Of a stretch of 64,000 nucleotides of DNA, positions 1 to 8,574 are shown piece by piece (position 1 is the stretch's first letter; every line of letters begins with the position of its first letter). The notes beneath the pieces are model-generated. The model made no database searches. It worked only from the letters and a program-made list of their open reading frames with translations, and was not told where the DNA came from. A program made the translations under genes and the position numbers. This DNA comes from Streptomyces sp. NBC_00683 (GTDB lineage Bacteria; Actinomycetota; Actinomycetes; Streptomycetales; Streptomycetaceae). The stretch is taken from positions 3,906,001-3,970,000 of the forward strand of contig NZ_CP109013.1 of the NCBI RefSeq assembly GCF_036226745.1, read 5' to 3'.

Positions 1-358
1 CCGCCCGCTCGATACGGCGCGAATTCTCCACCTCGGCCTCCCAGGCGCCGAACGCCTCCTCCCTGGTCGAGGCGCTCGCGTCGTACGCCGCCTGGAAGTC
101 GATCCGGTCGGACCAGACCATGGGCGCCTCGTTGTCCTCGAACACACGGCGGAACCAGGCCCGTTCCACCTCGGCCATGTGCCGCACCAGTCCGAGCAGC
201 GAGAGAGTGGACGGGGGCATCGACTGCTTCCGCAGCTCCTCGTCGTCCAGCCCCTCGCACTTCATGGCCAGGGTGGCTCGGTGGTAGTCGAGAAAGGCGC
301 GCAGGGTCTCGCGCTCGTCGCCTGAACTCGGCGGCCCGGTCCGGGAGTCGGTGGTCAT
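1..358 (-). CDS. DinB/DUF664-like family protein, C-terminal part outside the window
   Basis: The visible 119 residues start at ATG 358 (MTTDSRTGPPSSGDE) and run off the left edge, so this is the N-terminal portion. It reads as a helical DinB-superfamily protein: an early segment RAFLDYHRATLAMKCEGLDD, then LSLLGLVRHMAEVERAWFRR carrying the usual first metal-ligand histidine of the DinB/YfiT fold. Streptomyces carry many paralogues of this type (DUF664, mycothiol-dependent enzyme-like), mostly without a known substrate. The remaining metal-ligand histidines would lie outside the window, so metal binding cannot be judged. The gene is separated from groEL2 by the strong hairpin at 423-464 and is probably independent of it. 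Confidence 0.75.
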   Translation of the reverse strand, partial: MTTDSRTGPPSSGDERETLRAFLDYHRATLAMKCEGLDDEELRKQSMPPSTLSLLGLVRHMAEVERAWFRRVFEDNEAPMVWSDRIDFQAAYDASASTREEAFGAWEAEVENSRRIERA

Positions 359-422
359 CCGTGTGCGCTCCTCGTGGACGGGTGCAGGGGCCATCAGTAT
401 CCGGTACCGGCGAGGGGGCACA

Positions 423-464
423 ACGACGCCGGCCCCCGGGAGGAATCCCGGGGGCCGGCGTCGT
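423..464 (-). terminator. Intrinsic terminator of groEL2
   Basis: A perfect 18-bp GC-rich inverted repeat (423-440 and 447-464) with a 6-nt loop lies 35 bp beyond the groEL2 stop codon. There is no long T-run, as is common for Streptomyces terminators. Confidence 0.85.
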
Positions 465-498
465 ACAGGTACTGCGAGGAGCTGCTGATCCCGAGGGA

Positions 499-2193
<1,695 letters not shown>

Positions 2194-2265
2194 TCAGCGG
2201 TTCCTTGCCCCGTGAGCCTGCGGGCCTCACCGGCCCGGTCCAAGTTTCTGTCACTCTCACCTGGA

Positions 2266-2310
2266 GAGTGCTAACGCCAATGATTAGCACTCGACCCCTG
2301 CGAGTGCAAG
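2266..2310 (-). promoter_or_regulatory. CIRCE operator with a third half-site, overlapping the putative groEL2 promoter
   Basis: CIRCE (TTAGCACTC-N9-GAGTGCTAA) is the HrcA binding site. Here TTAGCACTC (2284-2292), nine bases, then GAGTGCAAG (2302-2310) forms one CIRCE with two mismatches. A further perfect GAGTGCTAA (2266-2274) sits nine bases on the other side, so three half-sites are evenly phased. Read on the minus strand, TTGCAC (2309-2304), a 17-bp spacer and TAATCA (2286-2281) could be the -35 and -10 of the promoter, placing the operator over the promoter. A smaller repeat CACTCTC/GAGAGTG lies at 2252-2270 in the presumed leader. Confidence 0.85.
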
Positions 2311-2352
2311 CGTCCCCCTCCAGATGTGGACAACCGCCGGGAGGGCGTGCGG

Positions 2353-2405
2353 CACGCACGCAGGGCCCGTACCCCCTCTTCGGAGGTACGGGCCCTGCGT
2401 GCGTG
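2353..2405 (-). terminator. Terminator of the cold-shock gene
   Basis: A perfect 21-bp inverted repeat (2353-2373 and 2385-2405) with an 11-nt loop begins about 30 bp past the stop codon of the cold-shock gene and lies upstream of the groEL2 CIRCE, insulating the two genes. Confidence 0.85.
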
Positions 2406-2434
2406 AGTAGTGTCGTTGGCCGACCGCGCCGAGC

Positions 2435-2641
2435 TCAGCCGACGGCGAGCTTGACCATGTCCGCCTGCGGCCCCTTCTGGCCCTGCGAGATTTCGAATTC
2501 AACTCGCTGACCCTCTTCGAGGGTGCGGTACCCGTCCATCTGGATCGCGCTGTAGTGGACGAAAACATCCGCACCACCGTCGACCGCGATGAAGCCGTAC
2601 CCCTTCTCCGCGTTGAACCACTTGACGGTGCCCTGAGCCAT
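2435..2641 (-). CDS. Cold-shock domain protein (CspA family, SC-type)
   Basis: This is a 68-residue single cold-shock domain protein that binds single-stranded RNA or DNA. RNP1 is seen as KGYGFIAV and RNP2 as VFVHYSAI, within the canonical start [17 protein letters not shown]. The start at 2641 gives the normal family length and is preceded by GGGGAG; an upstream in-frame TTG would add ten residues with no family support. The gene is monocistronic, with its own strong terminator and a 360-bp leader/promoter region. Its place beside groEL2 matches the S. coelicolor order as I recall it (scoF-type gene). Confidence 0.95.
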   Translation of the reverse strand: MAQGTVKWFNAEKGYGFIAVDGGADVFVHYSAIQMDGYRTLEEGQRVEFEISQGQKGPQADMVKLAVG

Positions 2642-3000
2642 GCCTAACTCCCCTATTACTGGCCCTTGCACAGGACCGCACTTCGCGGGCCCGGGTCAGA
2701 ACTCACCCTCCGACAGGAGAGGGTGGCGTGCGCCGGAACGCGTCGACCGCGGCCGAATGTATCTGCCCAACTGCCCTCTGCAACAGGGCAATCGGACGAG
2801 AATTCTGGGCACAGCTGAACGCCCGGATAGGTGGAACTCGTGAGATTCCAGGGCAAGTCGGGCCTGACAAAGGCCACTTATGGCGCAAGGAGTTCACGTA
2901 CTTTGGCTGCTTCTCATCGCGACCGGGCGCATTCTCATATGCGGGCGGCACAGGCAGCGGAGGGGACTTCCCCAACTGTACCCCGCTCAACCATGCAGAA
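2642..3000. other. Intergenic region, no gene seen; leader and promoter of the cold-shock gene
   Basis: About 360 bp without a convincing reading frame; the open frames lack family-like composition or a ribosome site. It holds a short inverted repeat (CACCCTC/GAGGGTG, about 2704-2726) close to the cold-shock gene start. Cold-shock mRNAs often have long structured leaders, so this is probably the 5' untranslated region and promoter. I could not place a confident -10/-35 pair. Confidence 0.4.
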
Positions 3001-3033
3001 TTGCCCCCTCCGCTTCTCTTGCGGAGGGGGCAA
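3001..3033 (-). terminator. Terminator of the thrC-cysO-like unit
   Basis: A perfect 13-bp inverted repeat (3001-3013, 3021-3033) with a 7-nt loop, 33 bp past the stop of the CysO-like gene. On the minus strand the hairpin ends in TTGCCCCCTCCGC. Confidence 0.85.
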
Positions 3034-3065
3034 CGGTGCTCACGCTGTGAAGTCGTACAGGAGGC

Positions 3066-3341
3066 TCAGCCTCCGGCGACGGCCGGGATGATCGAGATGC
3101 CGGCGCCGTCCGGGGTCGCCGTCTGCAGGCCGCCCTCGAAGCGCACGTCGTCGTCGTTGACGTACACGTTCACGAAGCGGCGCAGCTTGCCCTGGTCGTC
3201 CAGGACGCGGGCGGCGATGCCCGGGTGGTCCTTCTCCAGGGACTCGATGACCTCGGAGAGGATCGTGCCCTCGGCCGGGACCTCGGCCTGACCGCCCGTG
3301 TAGGTACGGAGGATGGTGGGGATACGGACCTTGACGCTCAT
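3066..3341 (-). CDS. CysO-type sulfur-carrier protein (MoaD/ThiS family)
   Basis: A 91-residue ubiquitin-like beta-grasp protein ending in the Gly-Gly tail (IIPAVAGG) that is adenylated and thiocarboxylated in this family. The N-terminus MSVKVRIPTILRTYTGG and the stretch FVNVYVNDDDVRFEGGL match what I remember of mycobacterial CysO, the sulfur donor for the CysM-dependent cysteine pathway, better than ThiS or MoaD. Neither cysM nor the Mec peptidase is adjacent here. Instead the gene follows thrC by 27 bp on the same strand and so falls under the thrC riboswitch if co-transcribed. The function as a cysteine or methionine sulfur carrier is inferred from family resemblance. Confidence 0.85.
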   Translation of the reverse strand: MSVKVRIPTILRTYTGGQAEVPAEGTILSEVIESLEKDHPGIAARVLDDQGKLRRFVNVYVNDDDVRFEGGLQTATPDGAGISIIPAVAGG

Positions 3342-3368
3342 GGGGTGCCTTCCTTCGGTCTCGGGTGG

Positions 3369-4664
3369 TCAGCTGGCGGCGAGGCCCGCGTCGCGGAACG
3401 CGTCCAGGCTCGGCCGGATCGTGGCCGACAGGCCGGTCGTCGGGGCGACGGCGTCCAGCGTCTTCAGGCCGTCACCGGTGTTCAGGATGACGGTGGTCAG
3501 CGTCGGGTCCAGCAGGCCGGCGTCGATCAGCTTCTTCGTCACACCGACCGTCACACCGCCCGCGGTCTCCGCGAAGATGCCCTCGGTACGGGCCAGCAGC
3601 TTGATCGCGTCGACGACCTGCTCGTCGTTGACGTCCTCGACGGCACCGCCGGTGCGCCGGGCGATGTCCAGGACGTACGGGCCGTCGGCCGGGTTGCCGA
3701 TCGCGAGGGACTTGGCGATCGTGTTCGGCTTCTGCGGCCGTACGACGTCGTGCCCGGCCTTGAAGGCGGTGGAGACCGGGGAGCAGCCCTCGGCCTGGGC
3801 ACCGAAGATCTTGTACGGCTTGTCCTCGACGAGGCCGAGCTTGATCAGCTCCTGCAGGCCCTTGTCGATCTTCGTGAGCTGCGACCCCGACGCGATCGGG
3901 ATGACGATCTGGTCGGGCAGCTGCCAGCCGAGCTGCTCGCAGATCTCGTACGCCAGGGTCTTGGAGCCCTCGCCGTAGTACGGGCGGAGGTTGACGTTGA
4001 CGAAGCCCCAGCCCTCACCGAGCGGGTCGCCGATGAGCTCCGAGCAGAAGCGGTTGACGTCGTCGTAGTTGCCCTCGATGCCGACCAGTTCGCCGCCGTA
4101 CACCGCGGCCATGACGACCTTGCCCTGCTCCAGGTCGTGCGGGATGAACACGCACGAGCGGAAGCCGGCGCGGGCCGCCGCGGCGCCCACCGCACCGGCG
4201 AGGTTGCCGGTGGAGGAGCAGGAGAGGGTGGTGAATCCGAAGGCGCGGGCGGCCTCGACGGCGATCGCGACGACACGGTCCTTGAAGGAGTGCGTCGGGT
4301 TGCCGGAGTCGTCCTTGACGTACAGACCGCCGGTGACGCCCAGCTCACGGGCGAGGTTGTCGGCCTTGACCAGCTTCGTGAAGCCGGGGTTGATGTTGGG
4401 CTTGCTCGCGACATCGGCCGGAACGGGCAGCAGCGGCGCGTAGCGCCAGATGTTGTCGGGGCCTTCGGCGATGCGCTTCTTGAGCTCTTCGGGGGAGCCG
4501 CTCGGCAGGTCGTACGCCACTTCGAGCGGCCCGAAACAGGACGCACAGGCGAAGATGGGACCGAGCTCGAAACGCTCGCCGCATTCGCGGCAGGAAAGTG
4601 CTGCGGCGGAACCCAGGTCCACGGCAGAAGAATCGGTGTTCGCTGCAACTGTCTGAACAGACAT
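3369..4664 (-). CDS. thrC: Threonine synthase
   Basis: A 431-residue PLP-dependent enzyme converting O-phospho-L-homoserine to threonine and phosphate, the last step of threonine synthesis. A four-cysteine zinc-ribbon-like N-terminus (CRECGERFELGPIFACASC) precedes the fold-II PLP core. THSFKDR carries the Schiff-base lysine and SSTGNLAGAV the phosphate-binding loop. The C-terminal GDGLKTLDAV is typical of ThrC. The ATG at 4664 lies about 20 bp after the P1 helix of a SAM-I riboswitch. That links threonine production to the methionine/SAM state through their shared precursor phosphohomoserine. The CysO-like gene follows immediately. Confidence 0.96.
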   Translation of the reverse strand: MSVQTVAANTDSSAVDLGSAAALSCRECGERFELGPIFACASCFGPLEVAYDLPSGSPEELKKRIAEGPDNIWRYAPLLPVPADVASKPNINPGFTKLVKADNLARELGVTGGLYVKDDSGNPTHSFKDRVVAIAVEAARAFGFTTLSCSSTGNLAGAVGAAAARAGFRSCVFIPHDLEQGKVVMAAVYGGELVGIEGNYDDVNRFCSELIGDPLGEGWGFVNVNLRPYYGEGSKTLAYEICEQLGWQLPDQIVIPIASGSQLTKIDKGLQELIKLGLVEDKPYKIFGAQAEGCSPVSTAFKAGHDVVRPQKPNTIAKSLAIGNPADGPYVLDIARRTGGAVEDVNDEQVVDAIKLLARTEGIFAETAGGVTVGVTKKLIDAGLLDPTLTTVILNTGDGLKTLDAVAPTTGLSATIRPSLDAFRDAGLAAS

Positions 4665-4683
4665 GATGGCGGAGGCCCTTTCT

Positions 4684-4809
4684 CCTCATCTTCCTTGCGG
4701 CGTATTTCGCCACAAGACGGAATTGGCACCTTCCCTACCGTGACCTCGCGGTCGGCAGGAGGGTTGCCGGGACTTCAACGGGCCGTTCCCTCAGTCCCTC
4801 TGGATGAGC
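4684..4809 (-). ncRNA. SAM-I (S-box) riboswitch upstream of thrC
   Basis: Read on the minus strand, the region contains the S-box signature blocks in order: CTCATC (P1 5' strand, 4808-4803), GAGGGACTG, GGCCCGTTGAAGTCCCGGCA followed by ACC, GGTGCCAATTCC (the near-invariant P3/J block), then GGAAGATGAG closing P1 (4690-4685). The 3' strand of P1 runs directly into GGAGAAAGG, the only Shine-Dalgarno-like sequence before the thrC ATG. SAM binding could therefore occlude the ribosome site by stabilising P1. No terminator with a U-run is visible, so translational control is more likely than attenuation. Confidence 0.9.
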
Positions 4810-4936
4810 GCTATGGCACCGGACCATCGATCCGGGCATTTATTCGCGGACCGACCCCGACATGCGAGGGTCATCCGCGTTGTTCAAGACTGTAACCGAA
4901 GCCCCGGACGATTGAGATAGTCGTCCGAACCGCGAG

Positions 4937-5914
4937 ATGGATCACATACAGGGAGTATCGACCGTGCTGGAAGAGGTGGAACGCTGGCTGACCAGGCGTT
5001 CCTGGTCGGCCGATGACCGCCCGCTCGACCGCCTCACGGCCGCGCGTGCGAGGGATCCGCACCGCGCCCGGGTGAGCGTCGTGCTGCCCGCCCTGAACGA
5101 GGAGGAGACGGTCGGCGCGATCGTCGAGGAGATCCGGCGCGAGCTGATGGAGAAGGTCCGGCTCGTCGACGAACTGGTGGTGATCGACTCCGGTTCCACC
5201 GACGCCACCGCCGCGGTGGCACGCCGGGCCGGTGCCAGGGTGGTGCACCGGGACGCGATACTCCCCCGGATACCGGCCGTACCCGGCAAGGGCGAGGTGC
5301 TGTGGCGGTCACTGCTGGTGACCAGCGGCGAGATCGTCTGCTTCATCGACGCCGACCTCAAGGACTTCTCCGCGGACTTCGTCTCCGGCATCGTCGGCCC
5401 CCTGCTGACCGACCCCGAGGTCCAGTTCGTCAAGGCCATGTACGACCGCCCTCTGGGAGAAGCCGCAGGCCAGGGCGGTCGGGTCACCGAACTTGTGGCA
5501 CGCCCGCTGCTCAATCTCCACTGGCCGCAGCTGGCCGGCTTCGTCCAGCCGCTGGGCGGCGAGTACGCCGTACGCCGCTCCCTGCTCGAACGGCTCCCCT
5601 TCCCCGTCGGTTACGGAGTGGAGCTGGGCCTGCTCGTCGACGCCCTGCACACGGTGGGCCTGGACGCCCTGGCACAGGTGGACGTCGGCGTACGCAAACA
5701 CCGCCACCAGGACGGCCAGGCGCTCGGCCGGATGGCGGCGGCGATCTACCGCACCGCCCAGCTGCGGCTCTCCCGGGGGCATCTGGTGCGGCCCGTGCTC
5801 ACCCAGTTCGAACGCGGCGAAGACGGCTTCGTACCGCGCACCCATGCGGTGGACACCGAGGAGCGGCCGCCCATGCGGGAGATCACGGAGTACGCGTCCC
5901 GCCACGCGGCGTGA
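4937..5914 (+). CDS. gpgS: GT81 glycosyltransferase, glucosyl-3-phosphoglycerate synthase-like
   Basis: A 325-residue GT-A glycosyltransferase. SVVLPALNEEETVGAIVEEI forms the nucleotide-sugar entry, VIDSGSTDATAAVARRAG the next strand-helix, and CFIDADLKDF carries the metal-binding Asp-x-Asp-type motif. Length and motif order match mycobacterial GpgS, which glucosylates 3-phosphoglycerate toward glucosylglycerate and methylglucose lipopolysaccharide. A compatible-solute role fits the adjacent trehalose genes otsA and otsB. The substrate in Streptomyces is not proven; mannosyl transfer is possible. The start ATG 4937 could alternatively be an internal GTG (VLEEVERWL). Other products I considered, such as dolichyl-phosphate sugar synthases, lack this length and C-terminus. 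Confidence 0.8.
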   Translation: MDHIQGVSTVLEEVERWLTRRSWSADDRPLDRLTAARARDPHRARVSVVLPALNEEETVGAIVEEIRRELMEKVRLVDELVVIDSGSTDATAAVARRAGARVVHRDAILPRIPAVPGKGEVLWRSLLVTSGEIVCFIDADLKDFSADFVSGIVGPLLTDPEVQFVKAMYDRPLGEAAGQGGRVTELVARPLLNLHWPQLAGFVQPLGGEYAVRRSLLERLPFPVGYGVELGLLVDALHTVGLDALAQVDVGVRKHRHQDGQALGRMAAAIYRTAQLRLSRGHLVRPVLTQFERGEDGFVPRTHAVDTEERPPMREITEYASRHAA

Positions 5915-5970
5915 TGTTTCGCGGTGGGCTTCGCGTTTGGCGGCTTCCCGAACGGGCTAGGTTCGGGTAC

Positions 5971-7347
5971 ATGGTCTCCGAGCACTCTGCCAAGGTCCTC
6001 GTCGCGTCCAACCGCGGCCCCGTGTCCTATGCGCTGCGCGAGGACGGAACGCTCGACTCCAAGCGCGGCGGGGGCGGCGTCGTCTCCGGTCTGAGCGCAG
6101 TCGAGGACAAGCTGTGGGTGTGCGCGGCCCTGGGCGACGGCGACCGCGAGGCGGTCCGGCGCGGCCTGTCGGAGCCCGGCGTCCGCATGCTCGACATCGA
6201 CGCCGGGGTCCACGACGACGCGTACAACGGCATCGCGAACTCGGTGCTCTGGTTCGTCCACCACATGATCTACCAGACGCCGCTGGAGCCGGTGTTCGAC
6301 GCGGAGTTCCGGCGGCAGTGGGCGTCCTTCGAGGCGTACAACCGCGCCTTCGCCGAGGCCCTCGCCGAGGAGGCGGGCGTGGGCGCGGTGGTCCTGGTCC
6401 AGGACTACCACCTGTCTCTGGTGCCCGGCATGCTCCGCGAGCTCCGCCCCGATCTGCGGATCGGCCACTTCTCGCACACCCCGTGGGCCCCCGTCGACTA
6501 CTTCCGGCTGCTGCCCGACGACATCGGGGAGCAGCTGCTGCGCGGCATCCTGGGCGCCGACCGGGCCGCGTTCCTCACCCGCCGCTGGGCGGACGCGTTC
6601 ATCAGCTGCTGCACGGAGATCCTGGGCGGCACCGGCCGCACCCGGATCGGGGTGCACGGGCTGGGCGCCGACGCGGACTTCCTGCGCCGCCGCTCCCACG
6701 AGGCGGACGTGGACGAGCGGATGGAGACGCTGCGGGAGCAGGTGGGTCCCGGCAGGCGGACGATCGTGCGGGTGGACCGCACCGAGCTCTCCAAGAACAT
6801 CGTCCGCGGGCTGCACGCCTACCGTGCCCTGCTGGAGGAGCACCCCGAATGGCGTGAGCGGGTGGTGCACGTGGCGTTCGCCTACCCCTCCCGGCAGGAC
6901 CTCGCGGTGTACCGCGACTACACCGCCGAGGTGCAGCGGGTCGCCGACGGGATCAACGCGGAGTACGCCACGGAGGGCTGGACCCCGGTCATCCTCCACG
7001 TCGACGACGACTTCGCCCGCTCGCTCGCCGCGTACCGGCTGGCGGACGTGGCGCTCGTCAACCCGATCCGCGACGGCATGAACCTCGTCGCGAAGGAGGT
7101 CCCGGTCGTCTCCGACAACGGCTGCGCGCTGGTGCTGTCGCGGGAGGCGGGGGCCTACGAGGAGCTCGGCGAGGACGCCCTCGTGGTCAACCCGTACGAC
7201 GTGTCGGCCACGGCGGCGGCGCTGCACGAGGCGCTGACGATGGAGGACGACGAGCGGAGCGCGCGCACGAAGCGGCTGGCCGCTGCGGCGACCGCGCTGC
7301 CGCCGCAGCAGTGGTTCCTGGACCAGCTGGACGCGCTGCGGGGTTAG
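5971..7347 (+). CDS. otsA: Trehalose-6-phosphate synthase
   Basis: A 458-residue GT20 enzyme transferring glucose from a nucleotide sugar to glucose 6-phosphate. The family start is clear in KVLVASNRGPVSYALRED. VLVQDYHLSLVPGMLRE, HFSHTPWAPVDYFRLLP and NPIRDGMNLVAKE are the donor- and acceptor-site blocks. The open frame extends far upstream of ATG 5971, but that stretch overlaps gpgS in another frame and has no family resemblance. The start is chosen at MVSEHSAKVLV. The gene lies 56 bp after gpgS and convergent with otsB, which acts on its product. Confidence 0.95.
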   Translation: MVSEHSAKVLVASNRGPVSYALREDGTLDSKRGGGGVVSGLSAVEDKLWVCAALGDGDREAVRRGLSEPGVRMLDIDAGVHDDAYNGIANSVLWFVHHMIYQTPLEPVFDAEFRRQWASFEAYNRAFAEALAEEAGVGAVVLVQDYHLSLVPGMLRELRPDLRIGHFSHTPWAPVDYFRLLPDDIGEQLLRGILGADRAAFLTRRWADAFISCCTEILGGTGRTRIGVHGLGADADFLRRRSHEADVDERMETLREQVGPGRRTIVRVDRTELSKNIVRGLHAYRALLEEHPEWRERVVHVAFAYPSRQDLAVYRDYTAEVQRVADGINAEYATEGWTPVILHVDDDFARSLAAYRLADVALVNPIRDGMNLVAKEVPVVSDNGCALVLSREAGAYEELGEDALVVNPYDVSATAAALHEALTMEDDERSARTKRLAAAATALPPQQWFLDQLDALRG

Positions 7348-7362
7348 GGCGGGCCCGCTCCT

Positions 7363-8232
7363 CTAGGCGCCCTGGGGCTTCCCCAGGTGCCGGGCCAGGG
7401 CTTCCAGCAGGCCCACCACGGCTGCCGGGCCCGGCAGCAGCAGATCGGCACGCTCGGCGAGTTCGGGGACCTCGGTGCCGCTGCAGACCAGGAGGCCCGG
7501 GGTGCCGTCCGGCCCCTCGGCGCGGAGCTTCTCGACGGCCGCGTACGCGGCGAGGTCGCCCAGATCGTCCCCGGCGTACAGGACGGACTCGGCGTCGGCC
7601 TCCCTCACGTACTCCGCGAGCGCCACTCCCTTGTCCATGCCCGGCGGGCGCAACTCCAGGACGAGGCGGCCCGGTTCGACGATCAGCCCGTGCCGGGCGG
7701 CCAGGTGCCCGAGGGGTTCGCGCAGGGACTCGAACGCCGCCTGCGGGTCGTCGGCGCGCCGCGTGTGCACGGCGACGGCCTGCCCCTTCTCCTCGATCCA
7801 GGTGCCGTGCCAGGCACCGACCTCGTGCAGGACGCCGGGGAGTTCGGCACGGACGGCGGCGACGCCGGGGTGCGGGGCGGGGGCGTGCACGGTGCCGGTG
7901 ACGGCGTCCCAGCGTTCCGCGCCGTAGTGCCCGAGGACGACGAGGTGGTCGAGGCCCGGCACCCCGGCGAAGCCGCCGTACCGGACCGCGACGCCTGCGG
8001 GGCGGCCGGTGATCACGGCGACGGAGGCGACCTGCGGCGCGAGCGCGGCGAGGGCGGGTACGGCGCCTGGATGGGCGCGGGACTGCTCCGGGTCGGGCAC
8101 GATGTCGGCGAGGGTGCCGTCGAAGTCGAGCGCGATCACGGCGCGGTCGGGGCGCGCGAGGATTGCGGCGAGGCCTTCACGGCCGGCCTGGGTGGACGGG
8201 GTCGGCAGGGGTTGGTCCGGGTTGCTGCCCAT
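7363..8232 (-). CDS. otsB: Trehalose-6-phosphate phosphatase
   Basis: A 289-residue HAD-superfamily phosphatase releasing trehalose from trehalose 6-phosphate. HAD motif I is ALDFDGTLADI (nucleophile Asp and general acid Asp), motif II is SVAVITGRP, the lysine region is GMDKGVALAEY, and motif IV is YAGDDLGDLAAY. ATG 8232 (MGSNPDQPL) is chosen over the longer frame because the extra residues (IVAPPRAPRHRYARS) are low-complexity and lack a ribosome site. It is convergent with otsA, the stops only 15 bp apart, so the two steps of the OtsAB pathway sit together but on opposite strands. Confidence 0.93.
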   Translation of the reverse strand: MGSNPDQPLPTPSTQAGREGLAAILARPDRAVIALDFDGTLADIVPDPEQSRAHPGAVPALAALAPQVASVAVITGRPAGVAVRYGGFAGVPGLDHLVVLGHYGAERWDAVTGTVHAPAPHPGVAAVRAELPGVLHEVGAWHGTWIEEKGQAVAVHTRRADDPQAAFESLREPLGHLAARHGLIVEPGRLVLELRPPGMDKGVALAEYVREADAESVLYAGDDLGDLAAYAAVEKLRAEGPDGTPGLLVCSGTEVPELAERADLLLPGPAAVVGLLEALARHLGKPQGA

Positions 8233-8321
8233 GCTCCGAGCGTATCGGTGACGGGGCGCTCGTGGTGGGGCCACGATCAACCCGTCCGGCGGCGGAGCAT
8301 CCGTCCGGCCGGGGCGGGGGC

Positions 8322-8564
8322 TCAGCGCCGTCCGCGTCTCGCGTCCCGGACCCTCCGCAGCCGGTTTACCGTCACCGGGTCCTCCGCCAGCGCCCGGCGG
8401 TCGTCGATCAGGGCGTTGAGGAGCTGGTAGTAGCGGACCGGCGATATGCCGAGCTGTTCCCGGATCGCCCGTTCCTTCGCGCCGGGTCCGGCCCAGGAGC
8501 GCCGCTCCAGGGCCAGCACCGCACGCTCCTGGTCGGGGAGCGGGTCGTCGGCGGCGGCGGTCAT
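8322..8564 (-). CDS. DUF3263 family small protein
   Basis: An 80-residue protein, MTAAADDPLPDQERAVLALERR at the start, with a helix-turn-helix-like core (AIREQLGISPVRYYQLLNAL). This pattern is typical of the actinobacterial DUF3263 family, which resembles a small sigma-4/HTH DNA-binding domain. No enzymatic residues are evident. ATG 8564 is used; an in-frame TTG three codons upstream is less likely. It lies 10 bp downstream of the sugar-binding lipoprotein gene on the same strand and may be co-transcribed with it. Confidence 0.8.
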   Translation of the reverse strand: MTAAADDPLPDQERAVLALERRSWAGPGAKERAIREQLGISPVRYYQLLNALIDDRRALAEDPVTVNRLRRVRDARRGRR

Positions 8565-8574
8565 ATCAACCAAC

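Noticed and set aside
4665..4936. T-box or amino-acid attenuator before thrC
   Set aside because: The S-box blocks are specific for SAM-I and no Thr-rich leader peptide or T-box motif is visible.
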